Position numbers and translations under genes: made by a program. DNA of 64,000 nt. It comes from Gemmatimonadota bacterium. Lineage in GTDB: Bacteria > Gemmatimonadota > Gemmatimonadetes > Palauibacterales > Palauibacteraceae. Shown here one piece after another: positions 19,361 to 28,537 of the stretch. The stretch spans positions 124,001 to 188,000 of the forward strand of contig JAJDUL010000035.1 of NCBI GenBank assembly GCA_022826685.1, given 5' to 3'. The notes under the pieces are model-generated. The model ran no database searches. It saw only the letters and a list, made by a program, of their open reading frames with translations, and had not been told where the DNA came from. The number at the start of each line of letters is the position of its first letter. The first letter of the stretch is position 1.

Positions 19361-19963
19361 ATGCGTCTGCTGCTGTTCAGCGACCTGCACACCGATCTTG
19401 CGGCCGCCGCGTCGATCGTCGAGCGGGCCGCCGACTTCGACGTGGTCGTCGGCGCCGGCGATTTGGCGGTGAAACGGCGCGGCCTGGCCGGGATCGTCGA
19501 AGTCCTGGCCGCGATCGAGACCCCCACCGTCCTCGTGCCCGGAAACGGCGAGTCCGCCGAGGAACTCTCCGAGGCGTGCGACGGCTGGCCGGCGGCTCAT
19601 GTCCTGCACGGCACGGGCGTCGAGATCGGCGGCATGCCCTTCTTCGGCCTCGGCGGCGGAGTGCCGGTGACCCCGTTCGGCGCCTGGAGCTACGACTTCA
19701 CGGAAGACGAAGCCCGGGACCTCCTCGCGCCCTGCCCCGAGGGCGCCGTGCTCGTGTCCCACTCCCCTCCGCTCGGCCACGCGGACACCGCCGCGTCGGG
19801 CCGGCACGTGGGCAGCACAGCCGTCCTCGAAACCATCGAACGGACCCGTCCCCGCCTCGTCGTCTGCGGCCACATCCACGACTCCTGGGGCCTCCGCTCC
19901 CGGGCTGGCAACACCCCCGTCGTGAACGCCGGTCCCAAGGGGATCGAATGGCTCCTCGAGTGA
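19361..19963 (+). CDS. Calcineurin-like metallophosphoesterase
   Basis: 200 residues with all five blocks of the metallophosphoesterase fold: SDLHTD at residue 7, GAGDLA, PGNGES (usually GNHD; here glutamate replaces the aspartate), SHSPP, and GHIHDSWG near residue 171. Single-domain proteins of this kind hydrolyse phosphodiesters or phosphomonoesters with two metal ions in the cytoplasm. The 3' 115 bases of the gene are repeated at 21847-21965, a point treated separately. It is divergent from the saccharopine-dehydrogenase-like gene with only 26 bases between them. Confidence 0.87.
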   Translation: MRLLLFSDLHTDLAAAASIVERAADFDVVVGAGDLAVKRRGLAGIVEVLAAIETPTVLVPGNGESAEELSEACDGWPAAHVLHGTGVEIGGMPFFGLGGGVPVTPFGAWSYDFTEDEARDLLAPCPEGAVLVSHSPPLGHADTAASGRHVGSTAVLETIERTRPRLVVCGHIHDSWGLRSRAGNTPVVNAGPKGIEWLLE

Positions 19964-20051
19964 CCCGGGAGTGTCGGGAGACGTCAAGTGGACAATGAAC
20001 CGGGACAGTGCCCCGTAACGGGGTGAATGAATACTCGGCTGAGGCAGCGGA

Positions 20052-21146
20052 ATGAGACGCTTGACCAGGTGCTTCGACTTCATTCGGTCCCACGGGACGG
20101 TGGTTGCGGTGTTCGGGTTGTCGGCCGCCGGAGGCGCGGACCTGATGGGCCAGGAGCCGGACTGCGGCGGGCGCGGCGTGCTCCGGGTGGTCGTGCTCGA
20201 CCAGTCCGGGTCGGTTCCGATTCCCGGGGCGACGGTCGTCCTGCGGTGGACCGAATCGGAAAGTGCGCGAAGGCCGGTGCGCGAGGACGCCGGACCCGAC
20301 GGGCGACTCATCCTGTGCGCCCCGCGGGACGCCCAGCGGGCCACCGTGTGGGCCGAGTTCGGGGACGCGTCGAGCGACGAGGCCGTGGTTCCCATCGCCG
20401 CCGGGACGTCGCGCGAGGCGAGACTCCTGCTTCACCTGGGCGAAGTGCGGACGGGACGCCTGATCGGCGAGGTGCGAGACGCTCTCACTGAGAAGCCCGT
20501 CGCGGCGGCGGCGGTGTCGGTCCCGGGCCGGGCCGAGGTGGCCGAGACCAACCGAATGGGCCGGTTCATTCTGAGCGGCGTCCCGGTGGGCGTTCACGAG
20601 CTTTCGGTGCGGCATCTGGGTTACGCGCCCATTTCCCACGAAGTGACGGTATCGCGCGGCATTACCACCGAGGTCGAGGTCGGGCTGGTTCCGGAGCCGA
20701 TGGAGATGGCCCCGATCGTGGCCACGGCGGCGAGGTCCCGCCGGCTGGAGGTCAAGGGATTCTACGAGCGCAAGTACTGGGGCGAACTCGTCAGCGGAGG
20801 CACCTTCTTCACCGCCGCCGACATCGAGCGTCGCAACCCCGCGCTCATCTCGCAGATGATCGCCGATGCGCCGGGAGTCCGTTTGGAATGCGGCATTCGG
20901 CACGATAGCTGCATGATTCTAAACGCACGGGGGACATCGGGTTTCGTGCCCGGCGGCTGCTTGATGAGCATCTACGTCGACGGTGTTCGGCTGCGGGTAC
21001 GGGCGACACGCCGAGACACGGTTGACGACTTCGTGAGGCCAACTGAGATCGCGGGGGTCGAAATCTACATGGGAGCCGCATCCCTTCCCGGGGAGTTCAG
21101 CGGATCCGATTCCGGGTGCGGGGTCGTCGCCATCTGGACGAAGTAG
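20052..21146 (+). CDS. Secreted carboxypeptidase-regulatory-like protein with a TonB-plug-like C-terminus
   Basis: 364 residues. A basic N-terminus and hydrophobic stretch (VVAVFGLSAAGGADLMGQ) look like a Sec signal. Two beta-sandwich segments follow: residues about 43-135 with an N-terminal Gly/Ala strand pattern, and about 138-220 (TGRLIGEVRDALTEKPVAAAAVSVPG...GRFILSGVPVGVHELSVRHLGY), a classic carboxypeptidase regulatory-like repeat. The C-terminal 120 residues (KGFYERKYWGELVSGGTFFTAADIERRNP..., then YVDGVRLRV and VEIYMGAASLPGEFSG) resemble a TonB receptor plug, but no beta-barrel follows. Four cysteines in that part may form disulfides. A related protein lies at 34679. Function unknown; probably outer-membrane or periplasmic. 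Confidence 0.75.
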   Translation: MRRLTRCFDFIRSHGTVVAVFGLSAAGGADLMGQEPDCGGRGVLRVVVLDQSGSVPIPGATVVLRWTESESARRPVREDAGPDGRLILCAPRDAQRATVWAEFGDASSDEAVVPIAAGTSREARLLLHLGEVRTGRLIGEVRDALTEKPVAAAAVSVPGRAEVAETNRMGRFILSGVPVGVHELSVRHLGYAPISHEVTVSRGITTEVEVGLVPEPMEMAPIVATAARSRRLEVKGFYERKYWGELVSGGTFFTAADIERRNPALISQMIADAPGVRLECGIRHDSCMILNARGTSGFVPGGCLMSIYVDGVRLRVRATRRDTVDDFVRPTEIAGVEIYMGAASLPGEFSGSDSGCGVVAIWTK

Positions 21147-21173
21147 TCCGGCCCAACCGGCTCGCGCAGGCAC

Positions 21174-21734
21174 TCAGCTCCGGGCGGCCCGCTCCTCGCC
21201 GATGGTCTCCGGCACGGGGATGCCGAAGGCAAAGCCCTCCAGCCTGGCCACGGATGTGCGCGTCCCGGCCACTTCCTTGCGGAGTTCAACGATCTCGCCG
21301 CGCAGGCCCTTGATCTCGCTCCGCATCTCGCCGCGCAGGCTCTTCATTTCGCCCCGCACCTCGCCGTGCCGGCCGTGGATCTCACCGCGCAGCTCGTCCC
21401 GGACGCCGTGGATCTCGGTCCGAAGTTCATCCCGGACGCCGTGGATCTCGGTCCGAAGCTCGTCCCGGAAGCCTTGGATCTCCCCCCGCAGCTCGCCCCG
21501 GACGCCTTGGATCTCCCCCCGCAGCTCATCGCGCAGCCCATCGCACCTGCCGACGATCTCGCTCTTCACCTCCACGCGGGTATCGGCCAGCTCCACGCGG
21601 GTATCGGCGAGGTCGCCGGCCAGCCGGTCGAACTTGCCGTCGAGCTTGCGGGAGTTCCACTCCAGCCTCGCGCCCACGCCGAGGATGGCCACGACCACGG
21701 TGATGATTCCGATCACATCAAGTCCCATTTCCAC
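21174..21734 (-). CDS. Membrane-anchored repetitive coiled-coil protein
   Basis: 186 residues. Residues about 4-22 (GLDVIGIITVVVAILGVGA) form an N-terminal membrane helix; the rest is almost entirely charged heptad/undecad helix. A 7-residue repeat (ADTRVEL, ADTRVEV) is followed by an 11-residue repeat of the type RDELRTEIHGV or RGELRGEIQGF, present about eight times, matching a 33-base DNA repeat. A shorter leucine-containing coiled coil (IVELRKEVAGTRTSVARLEG) ends it. Such proteins may be spacers or scaffolds at the membrane. I cannot name a family. It is convergent with the plug-like gene and sits within the 2-kb interval bracketed by the metallophosphoesterase copies. Confidence 0.7.
   Translation of the reverse strand: MEMGLDVIGIITVVVAILGVGARLEWNSRKLDGKFDRLAGDLADTRVELADTRVEVKSEIVGRCDGLRDELRGEIQGVRGELRGEIQGFRDELRTEIHGVRDELRTEIHGVRDELRGEIHGRHGEVRGEMKSLRGEMRSEIKGLRGEIVELRKEVAGTRTSVARLEGFAFGIPVPETIGEERAARS
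21387..21518. repeat. Four near-identical 33-base tandem repeats inside the coiled-coil gene
   Basis: Units start at 21387, 21420, 21453 and 21486, each 33 bases, differing at only a few positions. More degenerate copies flank them on both sides. Each unit encodes one 11-residue helical repeat on the minus strand, so copy-number change would lengthen or shorten the rod by three helical turns without breaking the frame. It is not a CRISPR array: there are no spacers. Confidence 0.85.
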
Positions 21735-21846
21735 GAACGTCCCTGCCGAAGGTTCATGGTTCGGCGCCGTCCCGGCACCGCTACCAACGCCAACCTCCGG
21801 CCGCGTATCAATGTGGGGTCAACCGGGAATCCGGTTCAAGCGGAGC

Positions 21847-21965
21847 CCCGTCCCCGCCTCGTCGTCTGCGGCCACATCCACGACTCCTGGGGCGTCCGCT
21901 CCCGAGCCGGTCACACGCCGGTCGTGAAGGCCGGTCCCGGCGGGATCGAATGGCGTCTCGAAAGT
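21847..21965 (+). pseudogene. Fragment duplicating the 3' end of the metallophosphoesterase gene
   Basis: Aligned with 19845-19963, the first 47 bases are identical and about 13 mismatches are seen over roughly 115 bases. The translated piece reads RPRLVVCGHIHDSWGVRSRAGHTPVVKAGP, the same phosphoesterase block with GHIHDSWG intact. It lacks everything upstream (no SDLH, GAGD or GNxE blocks), and the original stop is lost, the frame running on to 21995. The rest of 21735-22088, the only gap over 300 bases in the window, shows no other gene; gyrA starts at 22089. Confidence 0.8.
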
Positions 21966-22088
21966 CGCGGAATGCCCCGAAACCCGGTAGATTAGAGGGT
22001 CTTACCGAGTGCGGCCGGGCTCCCCCGGAGCTGCCATTGGTCGCCGCGTCCTCGAGGATCTCGAAAACGCCAGTTCCAGCGGGAATCC

Positions 22089-24632
22089 ATGACCACCGAG
22101 AGCATAGAACGCGTCGAGCAGAGACCGCTCGAAGAAGAAATGCGCGAATCGTTCATCGACTACTCGATGAGCGTCATCGTACAGCGCGCCCTTCCCGACG
22201 TCCGCGACGGTCTGAAGCCGGTCCACCGGCGGATCCTGTACGCGATGCACGAGGCCGGCCTCGGCCCGACCCGGCCCTACAGAAAGAGCGCGACCGTCGT
22301 CGGCGACGTGATCGGAAAATACCACCCGCACGGCGATTCGGCGGTCTACGATTCGCTCGTCCGGATGGCCCAGGAGTTTTCGCTCCGTTATCCGCTCGTC
22401 GACGGGCAGGGCAACTTCGGGTCCGTGGACGGCGACTCCGCCGCGGCCTATCGCTACACCGAGGCCCGGCTGCACGGGTTCGCGAGCGAACTGCTCGGCG
22501 ATATCGACAAGGACACGGTCGACCACACGCCGAACTTCGATGATCGGCTGCAGGAACCGACGGTGCTGCCCTCCGCGCTCCCCAACCTCCTCGTCAACGG
22601 CTCGTCCGGCATCGCGGTGGGCATGGCCACGAACATCCCCCCGCACAACCTCCGCGAGGTGGCCGCGGCCTGTCACCGCCTCATCGAGGTGCCCGACACG
22701 ACGCTCGACGAGCTGATGGAGATCATCCGCGGTCCCGACTTCCCGACGGGGGGCACGATCTTCGGCGGGGCCGGGATCCGCGAAGCCTACCGGCTGGGCC
22801 GCGGCCGGGTCGTGATGCGCGCGAAGGCCGACATCGAGGAGGGACGGGACGGTCGCGACCGCATCATCGTCCGCGAGATCCCCTTCATGGTGAACAAGAC
22901 CCGCCTCATCGAGCAGATCGCGGGTCTCGTGCGCGACAAGAAGGTCACGGACATCTCCGACCTCCGCGACGAGTCCGACCGCGACGGGATCCGGGTCGTC
23001 ATCGAACTGAAACGCGATGCGGTGCCGCAGATCGTCCTGAACCAGCTCTTCAAGGGCACGCAGCTGCAGTCCACCTTCGGCGTCATCATGCTCGCGCTCG
23101 TCAACGGCGAGCCGCAGGTGATGGATCTCAAGACGATGCTCGGGCACTTCCTCGAGCACCGGCACGAGGTCGTCGAGCGGCGGACGCGCTTCGAGTACGG
23201 CGTGGCGAAGGACCGGGAACACGTCCTCGAGGGGCTCAAGGTCGCGGTCGACCACATCGACGAAGTCATCCGCATCATCCGCGCCTCCCCCGAGACCGAG
23301 GTCGCGGGCGCGGAACTCCGGTCGGCCTTCGATCTCAGCCAGCGCCAGGCCGACGCGATCCTGAACATGCGGCTCGCGCGCCTCACGGGCCTCGAAATCG
23401 AGAAACTCGAGGAGGAGTTGGAGAAGGTCCGCGCGCGCCGGCAGGAACTCGAGACCATCCTCGCCTCGCGCGCCCGGCGGATGGAGATCGTCGGGGAGGA
23501 GCTTTCGACCCTCGTCGACAAGTTCGGCGACGAGCGCCGCACCGAGATCGTGCCCGACACCTCGGACCTCACGGACGAGGACCTCATCGCGGAAGAGCGG
23601 ATGGTCATCACCGTCTCGCACTCGGGTTACATCAAGCGCATCGAGCCTGCGGTCTACCGGGCGCAGCGGCGCGGCGGGCGCGGGATCGCGGGCATGGGCA
23701 CGAAGGAAGAGGACTGGGTCGAGCACCTCTTCCTCGCCTCGACCCACGACTACCTCCTCATCTTCACGACCGCGGGCCGCATGTACTGGCTCAAGGTGTA
23801 CCAGATCCCGCTTGCACGCCGGACGGCGCGCGGGAAACCGATCGTGAACCTGCTGAGGATGGAGAAGGGCGAGAAGATCGCCTCCATCGTCAGGGCGCGC
23901 GAGTTCTCGGCCGACCGCTTCCTCATCTTCGCGACACGCCGGGGCCTCGTGAAGAAGACCAGCCTCGCCGCGTATCGGAATGTGCGTGCGCCGGGGCTGC
24001 GGGCCATCAACATCCTCGAGGACGACCGCCTCATCGATGTGAAATTGAGTGACGGCTCGAACGATGTGATTCTCGCCACGCGGCGCGGGATGGCGATCCG
24101 TTTCTCGGAGAGCGACGCCCGGGAGATGGGACGAGTGGCCCAGGGCGTGCGCGGTATCCGGCTCTCGGACGATGACACCGTCGTAGGGCTCGTGGTCGCC
24201 CGGCGCGGCGGCTCTCTCCTGACCGCTACAAAGCTCGGGATGGGGAAACGGAGCGAAGTCGACGACTACCGGATCCAGAGGCGCGGCGGCAAGGGTCTCA
24301 TCAACCTCAAGCCCACGGAGAAGTCGGGCCTCGTCGCCGCGGTGCGGGAGGTGACGGACGACGACGAGTTGATGTTCGTGACCCGGAACGGCGTCATCAA
24401 CCGGCAGCCGGCGGAGGGGATTCGCGTAATCGGACGCAATACAATGGGGGTGCGGCTCGTTTCCCTCGACGAGGGGGACGAACTCGTGGACGTCGCGAGC
24501 CTGATCGATCCGATCGGCGCGGATCCGGCGGCGGACGACGATGTCGAGGCCGATGCTGTTGACGGTGCCGAGGCCGGCGACGTCGAGGGCGGTGCTGACG
24601 TCGAGGCCGGCGACGTCGAGGCCGCCGAGTGA
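22089..24632 (+). CDS. gyrA: DNA gyrase subunit A
   Basis: 847 residues. Gyrase introduces negative supercoils together with GyrB. The breakage-reunion domain shows [34 protein letters not shown] and the active-site tyrosine in [11 protein letters not shown] near residue 122. In the quinolone-determining region the positions equal to E. coli Ser83 and Asp87 are serine and aspartate, so no classical quinolone-resistance change is present. The GyrA box is QRRGGRG near residue 526, which separates gyrase from topoisomerase IV. The C-terminal pinwheel is followed by an acidic tail made of repeated Asp-Val-Glu-Ala/Gly motifs. The stop overlaps the next gene's GTG. Confidence 0.97.
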   Translation: MTTESIERVEQRPLEEEMRESFIDYSMSVIVQRALPDVRDGLKPVHRRILYAMHEAGLGPTRPYRKSATVVGDVIGKYHPHGDSAVYDSLVRMAQEFSLRYPLVDGQGNFGSVDGDSAAAYRYTEARLHGFASELLGDIDKDTVDHTPNFDDRLQEPTVLPSALPNLLVNGSSGIAVGMATNIPPHNLREVAAACHRLIEVPDTTLDELMEIIRGPDFPTGGTIFGGAGIREAYRLGRGRVVMRAKADIEEGRDGRDRIIVREIPFMVNKTRLIEQIAGLVRDKKVTDISDLRDESDRDGIRVVIELKRDAVPQIVLNQLFKGTQLQSTFGVIMLALVNGEPQVMDLKTMLGHFLEHRHEVVERRTRFEYGVAKDREHVLEGLKVAVDHIDEVIRIIRASPETEVAGAELRSAFDLSQRQADAILNMRLARLTGLEIEKLEEELEKVRARRQELETILASRARRMEIVGEELSTLVDKFGDERRTEIVPDTSDLTDEDLIAEERMVITVSHSGYIKRIEPAVYRAQRRGGRGIAGMGTKEEDWVEHLFLASTHDYLLIFTTAGRMYWLKVYQIPLARRTARGKPIVNLLRMEKGEKIASIVRAREFSADRFLIFATRRGLVKKTSLAAYRNVRAPGLRAINILEDDRLIDVKLSDGSNDVILATRRGMAIRFSESDAREMGRVAQGVRGIRLSDDDTVVGLVVARRGGSLLTATKLGMGKRSEVDDYRIQRRGGKGLINLKPTEKSGLVAAVREVTDDDELMFVTRNGVINRQPAEGIRVIGRNTMGVRLVSLDEGDELVDVASLIDPIGADPAADDDVEADAVDGAEAGDVEGGADVEAGDVEAAE

Positions 24633-25627
24633 CCGGCGCGACCGCGACCCTCGTTTCACTCGCCGACGTCGAAGCCGCGCACGAGCGGATTCGCGGAGCG
24701 GTCCGGCGCACGCCGCTGATCCCCGCCCCGTTCCCTCGGGCGGGCGGGCGCGGCGCGACCGATGCGCCGGACGGCGTGTGGCTGAAGTGCGAGAACCTCC
24801 AGCGCGTCTCCGCCTTCAAGGCGCGCGGCGCGTACAACTACGTGAGCCGGCTCTCGCCGGAGGAACGGGCCGCCGGGCTCCTCACCTACTCGTCCGGCAA
24901 TCACGCGCAGGCGGTGGCGTGGACCGCCCGGGCGTTCGGCGTGCCGGCGCGGATCGTGATGCCCGTCGATGCCCCGGACGTGAAGCGGGAGGCGACGATT
25001 GCCCTCGGGGCGGAGGTCGAACTCGAAGGCACGACGTCGTCCGAGCGCAAGGCGCGCGCCGAGCAGATTCAGCGGGAACTCGGCGGGACGATGGTGCCGC
25101 CGTTCGACGACCCGGACATCATCGCGGGGCAGGGGACCGTGGCGCTCGAGGTCATCGAGCAACTCGGCTCCCGGGAACCGGGGATGGTGCTGGCTCCGAT
25201 CGGCGGCGGCGGGCAGCTGTCGGGCGTCGCCGCCGTCGTGCGGCGGCGATGTCCGGAGGCCGAAGTGATCGGCGTCGAGCCCGCGGGGGCGGCCTCGATG
25301 CTGCGCTCGATCGAGCACGGCGCGCCCGTCACCCTCGACCGCGTATCCACCGTCGCCGACGGCCTCAAGCCGGTACGCCCCGGCGACCTCACCTTCGCCC
25401 ACTGCCGCGACCTGGTGGACCGCGTCATCACGGTCGACGACGAGGCGATCCGGGACGCCGTGCGCTGGCTCTTCGGCCTGCGGCTCGTGGTGGAGCCCTC
25501 CGGAGCGGCCACGGTGGCCGCGCTGCTCAACAGCGCCGTGGCACCCGCGGCACGGGGAGAGACCGTGGCGATCCTCTCCGGCGGCAACATCGAGCCCGCG
25601 CTCCTCGCGGACTGGATCGGCGGTTGA
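24629..25627 (+). CDS. PLP-dependent threonine/serine dehydratase-like enzyme (no ACT domain)
   Basis: 332 residues, the length of catabolic-type threonine ammonia-lyases and serine racemases. The PLP lysine is in [11 protein letters not shown]; the phosphate-binding loop is GGGGQLSG, and the substrate/asparagine loop is YSSGNHAQ. The fold-type II pattern is complete ([24 protein letters not shown]). It should deaminate L-threonine to 2-oxobutyrate and/or L-serine to pyruvate. The regulatory ACT domain of biosynthetic IlvA is absent. GTG start overlaps the gyrA stop, and the stop overlaps the next ATG, so the three genes are probably translated from one message. Confidence 0.88.
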   Translation: MTGATATLVSLADVEAAHERIRGAVRRTPLIPAPFPRAGGRGATDAPDGVWLKCENLQRVSAFKARGAYNYVSRLSPEERAAGLLTYSSGNHAQAVAWTARAFGVPARIVMPVDAPDVKREATIALGAEVELEGTTSSERKARAEQIQRELGGTMVPPFDDPDIIAGQGTVALEVIEQLGSREPGMVLAPIGGGGQLSGVAAVVRRRCPEAEVIGVEPAGAASMLRSIEHGAPVTLDRVSTVADGLKPVRPGDLTFAHCRDLVDRVITVDDEAIRDAVRWLFGLRLVVEPSGAATVAALLNSAVAPAARGETVAILSGGNIEPALLADWIGG

Positions 25628-26340
25628 TGGTCTCCAACGGGGCTGGCGCCTCGAAGCTCGTGTTGTTCGACATCGACGGGACGCTCGTGCACGCGGCGGG
25701 GGTCGGCCGCTCCGCCATCGAGGGCGCGATGATCGAAGTGTACGGGACACCCGGACCCATCGACGACCTCCCCTTCGACGGGATGACGGACCCTCAGATC
25801 GTGCGCACGCTCCTCCGCGCCGAAGGCCTGTCGGAGGACGAGATCGCGCCGGGGTTCGACCGGCTCTGGCCCGTGTACGCGGCGCGGCTCGAAGACGAAA
25901 TCGACGAGCGGCGCGACCGGATGCGCCCGACGCCGGGCGTCCCCGAGATCCTCGATGCGCTCGAGGCGGAGGGCGCGGCGCTCGGCCTCCTGACGGGCAA
26001 CATCGTCGCCGGCGCCGAGGGAAAGCTGTCGGCGGTCGGGCTCTGGCGCCGCTTTCCGTTCGGCGCCTTCGGCTGCGACGACGCGGACCGGAACCGCCTG
26101 CCGCCCATCGCGCTCGAGCGGGCCTTCCGCCATACGGGGACGCGGTACGGCCCCGGCCGCACCTGGATCGTCGGGGACACGCCGCACGACATCGAGTGTG
26201 CCCGCGGGTCCGGCCTGTTCGTGCTCGCCGTGGCCACCGGACGCTTCTCCGTGGACGATCTTCGCCGGGCCGGCGCCGACGAAGTCCTTCCTTCGCTCCG
26301 GGACACCGGCCGCGCGATGTCGGCTCTGGCACGCGCATGA
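25627..26340 (+). CDS. HAD-superfamily phosphatase (phosphoglycolate phosphatase-like)
   Basis: 237 residues. HAD motif I is LVLFDIDGTLV near residue 14; motif II lies in LGLLTGN; motif III/IV fall in the lysine-poor region and WIVGDTPHDIECARGSG, where the acidic pair binds magnesium. The helical cap inserted after motif I places it with the Gph/PGP subgroup. Substrates in this subgroup include phosphoglycolate and sugar phosphates. Which applies here cannot be seen. ATG overlaps the preceding stop (TGATG). Confidence 0.85.
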   Translation: MVSNGAGASKLVLFDIDGTLVHAAGVGRSAIEGAMIEVYGTPGPIDDLPFDGMTDPQIVRTLLRAEGLSEDEIAPGFDRLWPVYAARLEDEIDERRDRMRPTPGVPEILDALEAEGAALGLLTGNIVAGAEGKLSAVGLWRRFPFGAFGCDDADRNRLPPIALERAFRHTGTRYGPGRTWIVGDTPHDIECARGSGLFVLAVATGRFSVDDLRRAGADEVLPSLRDTGRAMSALARA

Positions 26341-27752
26341 ACCGGGACTCGAAAGGCGACCCGAAGGCCTATCGATTCGATGTCCGCCTCGCGGGCGAGC
26401 CGGTGCGGCCGCAGGTCTCCGTCGTCTGTTCGCCGGCCGGGGTTCACTTCGAGGACCGGCAGATCCCGCTCGCATCCGTCTTCTGGGTATCGAGGCGGGC
26501 CGGCCTCATTCTCGTCTTCGCCCGGCAGGAATCCGTCGCCTTCTTCGGGGAGAGCGGAGACCTGGAGGACTTCGCCCGCAGCGTGGAACGGGGGAGCGAC
26601 GTGGCGGGCCGGCGATCCCTTCTCCGACCGCTGGCCGCGGACGTCGTCGTGTGTACCGCCGGCACCGAGATCGCCGGGACGATCGGCGACGCGCCCCTCG
26701 AGGGGCTTTACCTCGCGGTGTTCACGCGGCGGGGGCTGCATCTCTTCGCCGAAGAGCACGAGTACACCCTTAGCTGGCCGACCGAGCACGCGGCCGAGGC
26801 CGCCGCCGACGCTGATGGAGATGGCCGTCCCGTCCTCGAACTCGCCAAGGGGGACGCGTCCTTCGAGATTCGCTATCTCTTCCCGGAGGAAATCCGCGCC
26901 GTCCTGGAGGTCGCCGGCTCCGTCCCCGCGCCTCCGGACACCGACGACGCCCTGGAGATGTTCGACAAGGGGGAAGTCGCACGCCCGGTGCGGACGCGGC
27001 TGCCCGATTTCTCCGTGGGCGCGGACACGCTGCAACGGGTGTGCGAGGCGGCGGTCGACCGCGTGCGGATCGACCCTTCGATCGGCGAGAGCTTCGATCG
27101 GCGCTACTTCGAGCGGCACTTCCGGACGCTCGGTGAGATGGCGCTCGGGCCCCTCATGCTGCGGCGCTCCGCCGCGCTCGAAGCCGACTCCGTCGCCGGC
27201 GCCGTTCAGGCCATGGATGCGGAGCAGATGCGGCAGGACGCGATCGCCGCGTTTCGGGGTGTCACCGAAGAGTTGGCGCGAGTGTACGCGGCCGAAGTAC
27301 AGGCGATCGTCAGGACCAGGCGTCTCGACCGGGACAAGGGCGAGAAGGCGTTGGCCGCCGCGGGCGAGCCCGCCTTGCGGGAGACGACGTCAAAGTACAT
27401 CGATGCCCTGAGCCCGGCGTTCGACGCCACCCTGGCCCGGCAGCAGCTCCTCCTGCAGCAGTTGCACGCGCGCGATCTCGCGCCGCCGGAGGCGGAGGAA
27501 GCGAGCGTCGAGGAGGCGATCCGGGCCTGGAAGGACGAGGTGACGAAGCTCGACCGGGCGTACGTGTCCGCGGCCGAGGCGGCGCTCGTCGAAATCGGGG
27601 CCCTGTGGTCCGATCGCATGATCCCCGGCCTCCGGGCGCTGGCAGCCCTTCGCGCCCGGCGCTTGTCGAAGCGGGGCCGATGGGCGATTCTCGCGATAGT
27701 GGCGTTCTTCGCCGCTGCAGCGCTGGCCTGGCTGGCCCGCGACCTGATTTAG
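26337..27752 (+). CDS. Large unknown protein with a C-terminal membrane anchor
   Basis: 471 residues starting inside the previous stop (ATGA). No known domain is recognised. The first 220 residues look like repeated small beta-rich modules (VCSPAGVHFEDRQIPLASVFWVSRRAGLILVF and VCTAGTEIAGTIGDAPLEGLYLAVFTRRGLHLF), each around 70-100 residues and similar enough to suggest an internal duplication. The second half is acidic, helical and glutamine-rich. The end is basic (RARRLSKRGR) followed by one hydrophobic helix (WAILAIVAFFAAAALAWLARD), so it is probably tail-anchored with the bulk in the cytoplasm. It precedes the DsbA-like gene by 17 bases and may share its message. Confidence 0.6.
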   Translation: MNRDSKGDPKAYRFDVRLAGEPVRPQVSVVCSPAGVHFEDRQIPLASVFWVSRRAGLILVFARQESVAFFGESGDLEDFARSVERGSDVAGRRSLLRPLAADVVVCTAGTEIAGTIGDAPLEGLYLAVFTRRGLHLFAEEHEYTLSWPTEHAAEAAADADGDGRPVLELAKGDASFEIRYLFPEEIRAVLEVAGSVPAPPDTDDALEMFDKGEVARPVRTRLPDFSVGADTLQRVCEAAVDRVRIDPSIGESFDRRYFERHFRTLGEMALGPLMLRRSAALEADSVAGAVQAMDAEQMRQDAIAAFRGVTEELARVYAAEVQAIVRTRRLDRDKGEKALAAAGEPALRETTSKYIDALSPAFDATLARQQLLLQQLHARDLAPPEAEEASVEEAIRAWKDEVTKLDRAYVSAAEAALVEIGALWSDRMIPGLRALAALRARRLSKRGRWAILAIVAFFAAAALAWLARDLI

Positions 27753-27769
27753 GACAGGGAGTACGACAG

Positions 27770-28534
27770 ATGGCAAGGAAGATGGCACAACAACAGAGCG
27801 CTCCTCCGCGCAAGAACCGGTGGTTCCCGATCGCCCTGGTCGTCATCGTGGCCGCCGGCGGGTACTGGCTCTTCGTGGGAGGCGGACAGGGCGGCTCGGG
27901 TCCGCCCGCGACGCACCCGGACCTTCTCGAGGTCCTGGCCGAGGCCGAGCCCGATGCGTCCGTCGGCGTGCCGATCGGGCCCGAGTCCGCGCCGATCACG
28001 ATCGAGGAGTTCTACGACCCTTCCTGCCCCTACTGCGCGAGTTTCGCGGGCTTCGCCGGCAAGCTGCTGCGCCAGAACTACGTCGAGACCGCGAACGCTC
28101 CCGTGCGCTGGGTCTCGTACGACTACATGGTCGGTTTCCCCAACTCCGTCGCGGCCTCGCTGGCCGCGCGCTGCGCGGGTGAGCAGGGACTCTACTGGCC
28201 GGTGCACGACCTCATCCTCTCCCGCCAGACGCAGTGGTATCAGCTCGGCGACCCCGCCAACGCCATCGCCGAGATCGCGACGCAGGCCGGCGTCGATGCC
28301 GATGCCTGGAACGCGTGCATGCGCGAGCGCCGCCCCCTCGAGGATATCGCCAGGTCGCATCAGTTCGGCGTGTCGCGCGGGGTGAACTCCACCCCCACGC
28401 TCTTTGTCGACGGCGTGCGGGTGGACCTCCAGGGCGTGGAACCCTACACGCACATCGAGGGCCTCATCCAGGCCCGGATCGAGGCGCTCTCCTCCGGGGA
28501 CGATCCTTCGGAGAGCGAAGAGGGAGCACCGTAA
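27770..28534 (+). CDS. Membrane-anchored DsbA-like thioredoxin-fold protein
   Basis: 254 residues. A basic N-terminus is followed by one signal-anchor helix (WFPIALVVIVAAGGYWLFV). The thioredoxin-fold domain begins near residue 65 and contains the active site CPYC in EFYDPSCPYCASFAG, with the cis-proline loop VNSTPTLFVDG near residue 205. It should catalyse disulfide exchange in the periplasm. The VKOR-like gene starts three bases after its stop and would reoxidise it. The GGGAG-type ribosome binding site precedes ATG 27770; longer in-frame starts lie within the upstream gene. Confidence 0.88.
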   Translation: MARKMAQQQSAPPRKNRWFPIALVVIVAAGGYWLFVGGGQGGSGPPATHPDLLEVLAEAEPDASVGVPIGPESAPITIEEFYDPSCPYCASFAGFAGKLLRQNYVETANAPVRWVSYDYMVGFPNSVAASLAARCAGEQGLYWPVHDLILSRQTQWYQLGDPANAIAEIATQAGVDADAWNACMRERRPLEDIARSHQFGVSRGVNSTPTLFVDGVRVDLQGVEPYTHIEGLIQARIEALSSGDDPSESEEGAP

Positions 28535-28537
28535 CCC

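Noticed and set aside
21387-21518. CRISPR array
   Set aside because: The 33-base units abut without spacers, are in frame inside a coiled-coil gene, and no cas gene is present.
19845-21965. Composite transposon or integron
   Set aside because: The bracketing repeats come from a gene's 3' end. No transposase, integrase or inverted terminal repeats are visible.
22323-22380. Fluoroquinolone resistance in gyrA
   Set aside because: The serine and aspartate at the two classical resistance positions are unchanged.
22002-24659. 885-residue open frame on the minus strand
   Set aside because: Antisense to gyrA, whose motifs are unmistakable. The translation is rich in Arg/His/Asp/Leu without domains.
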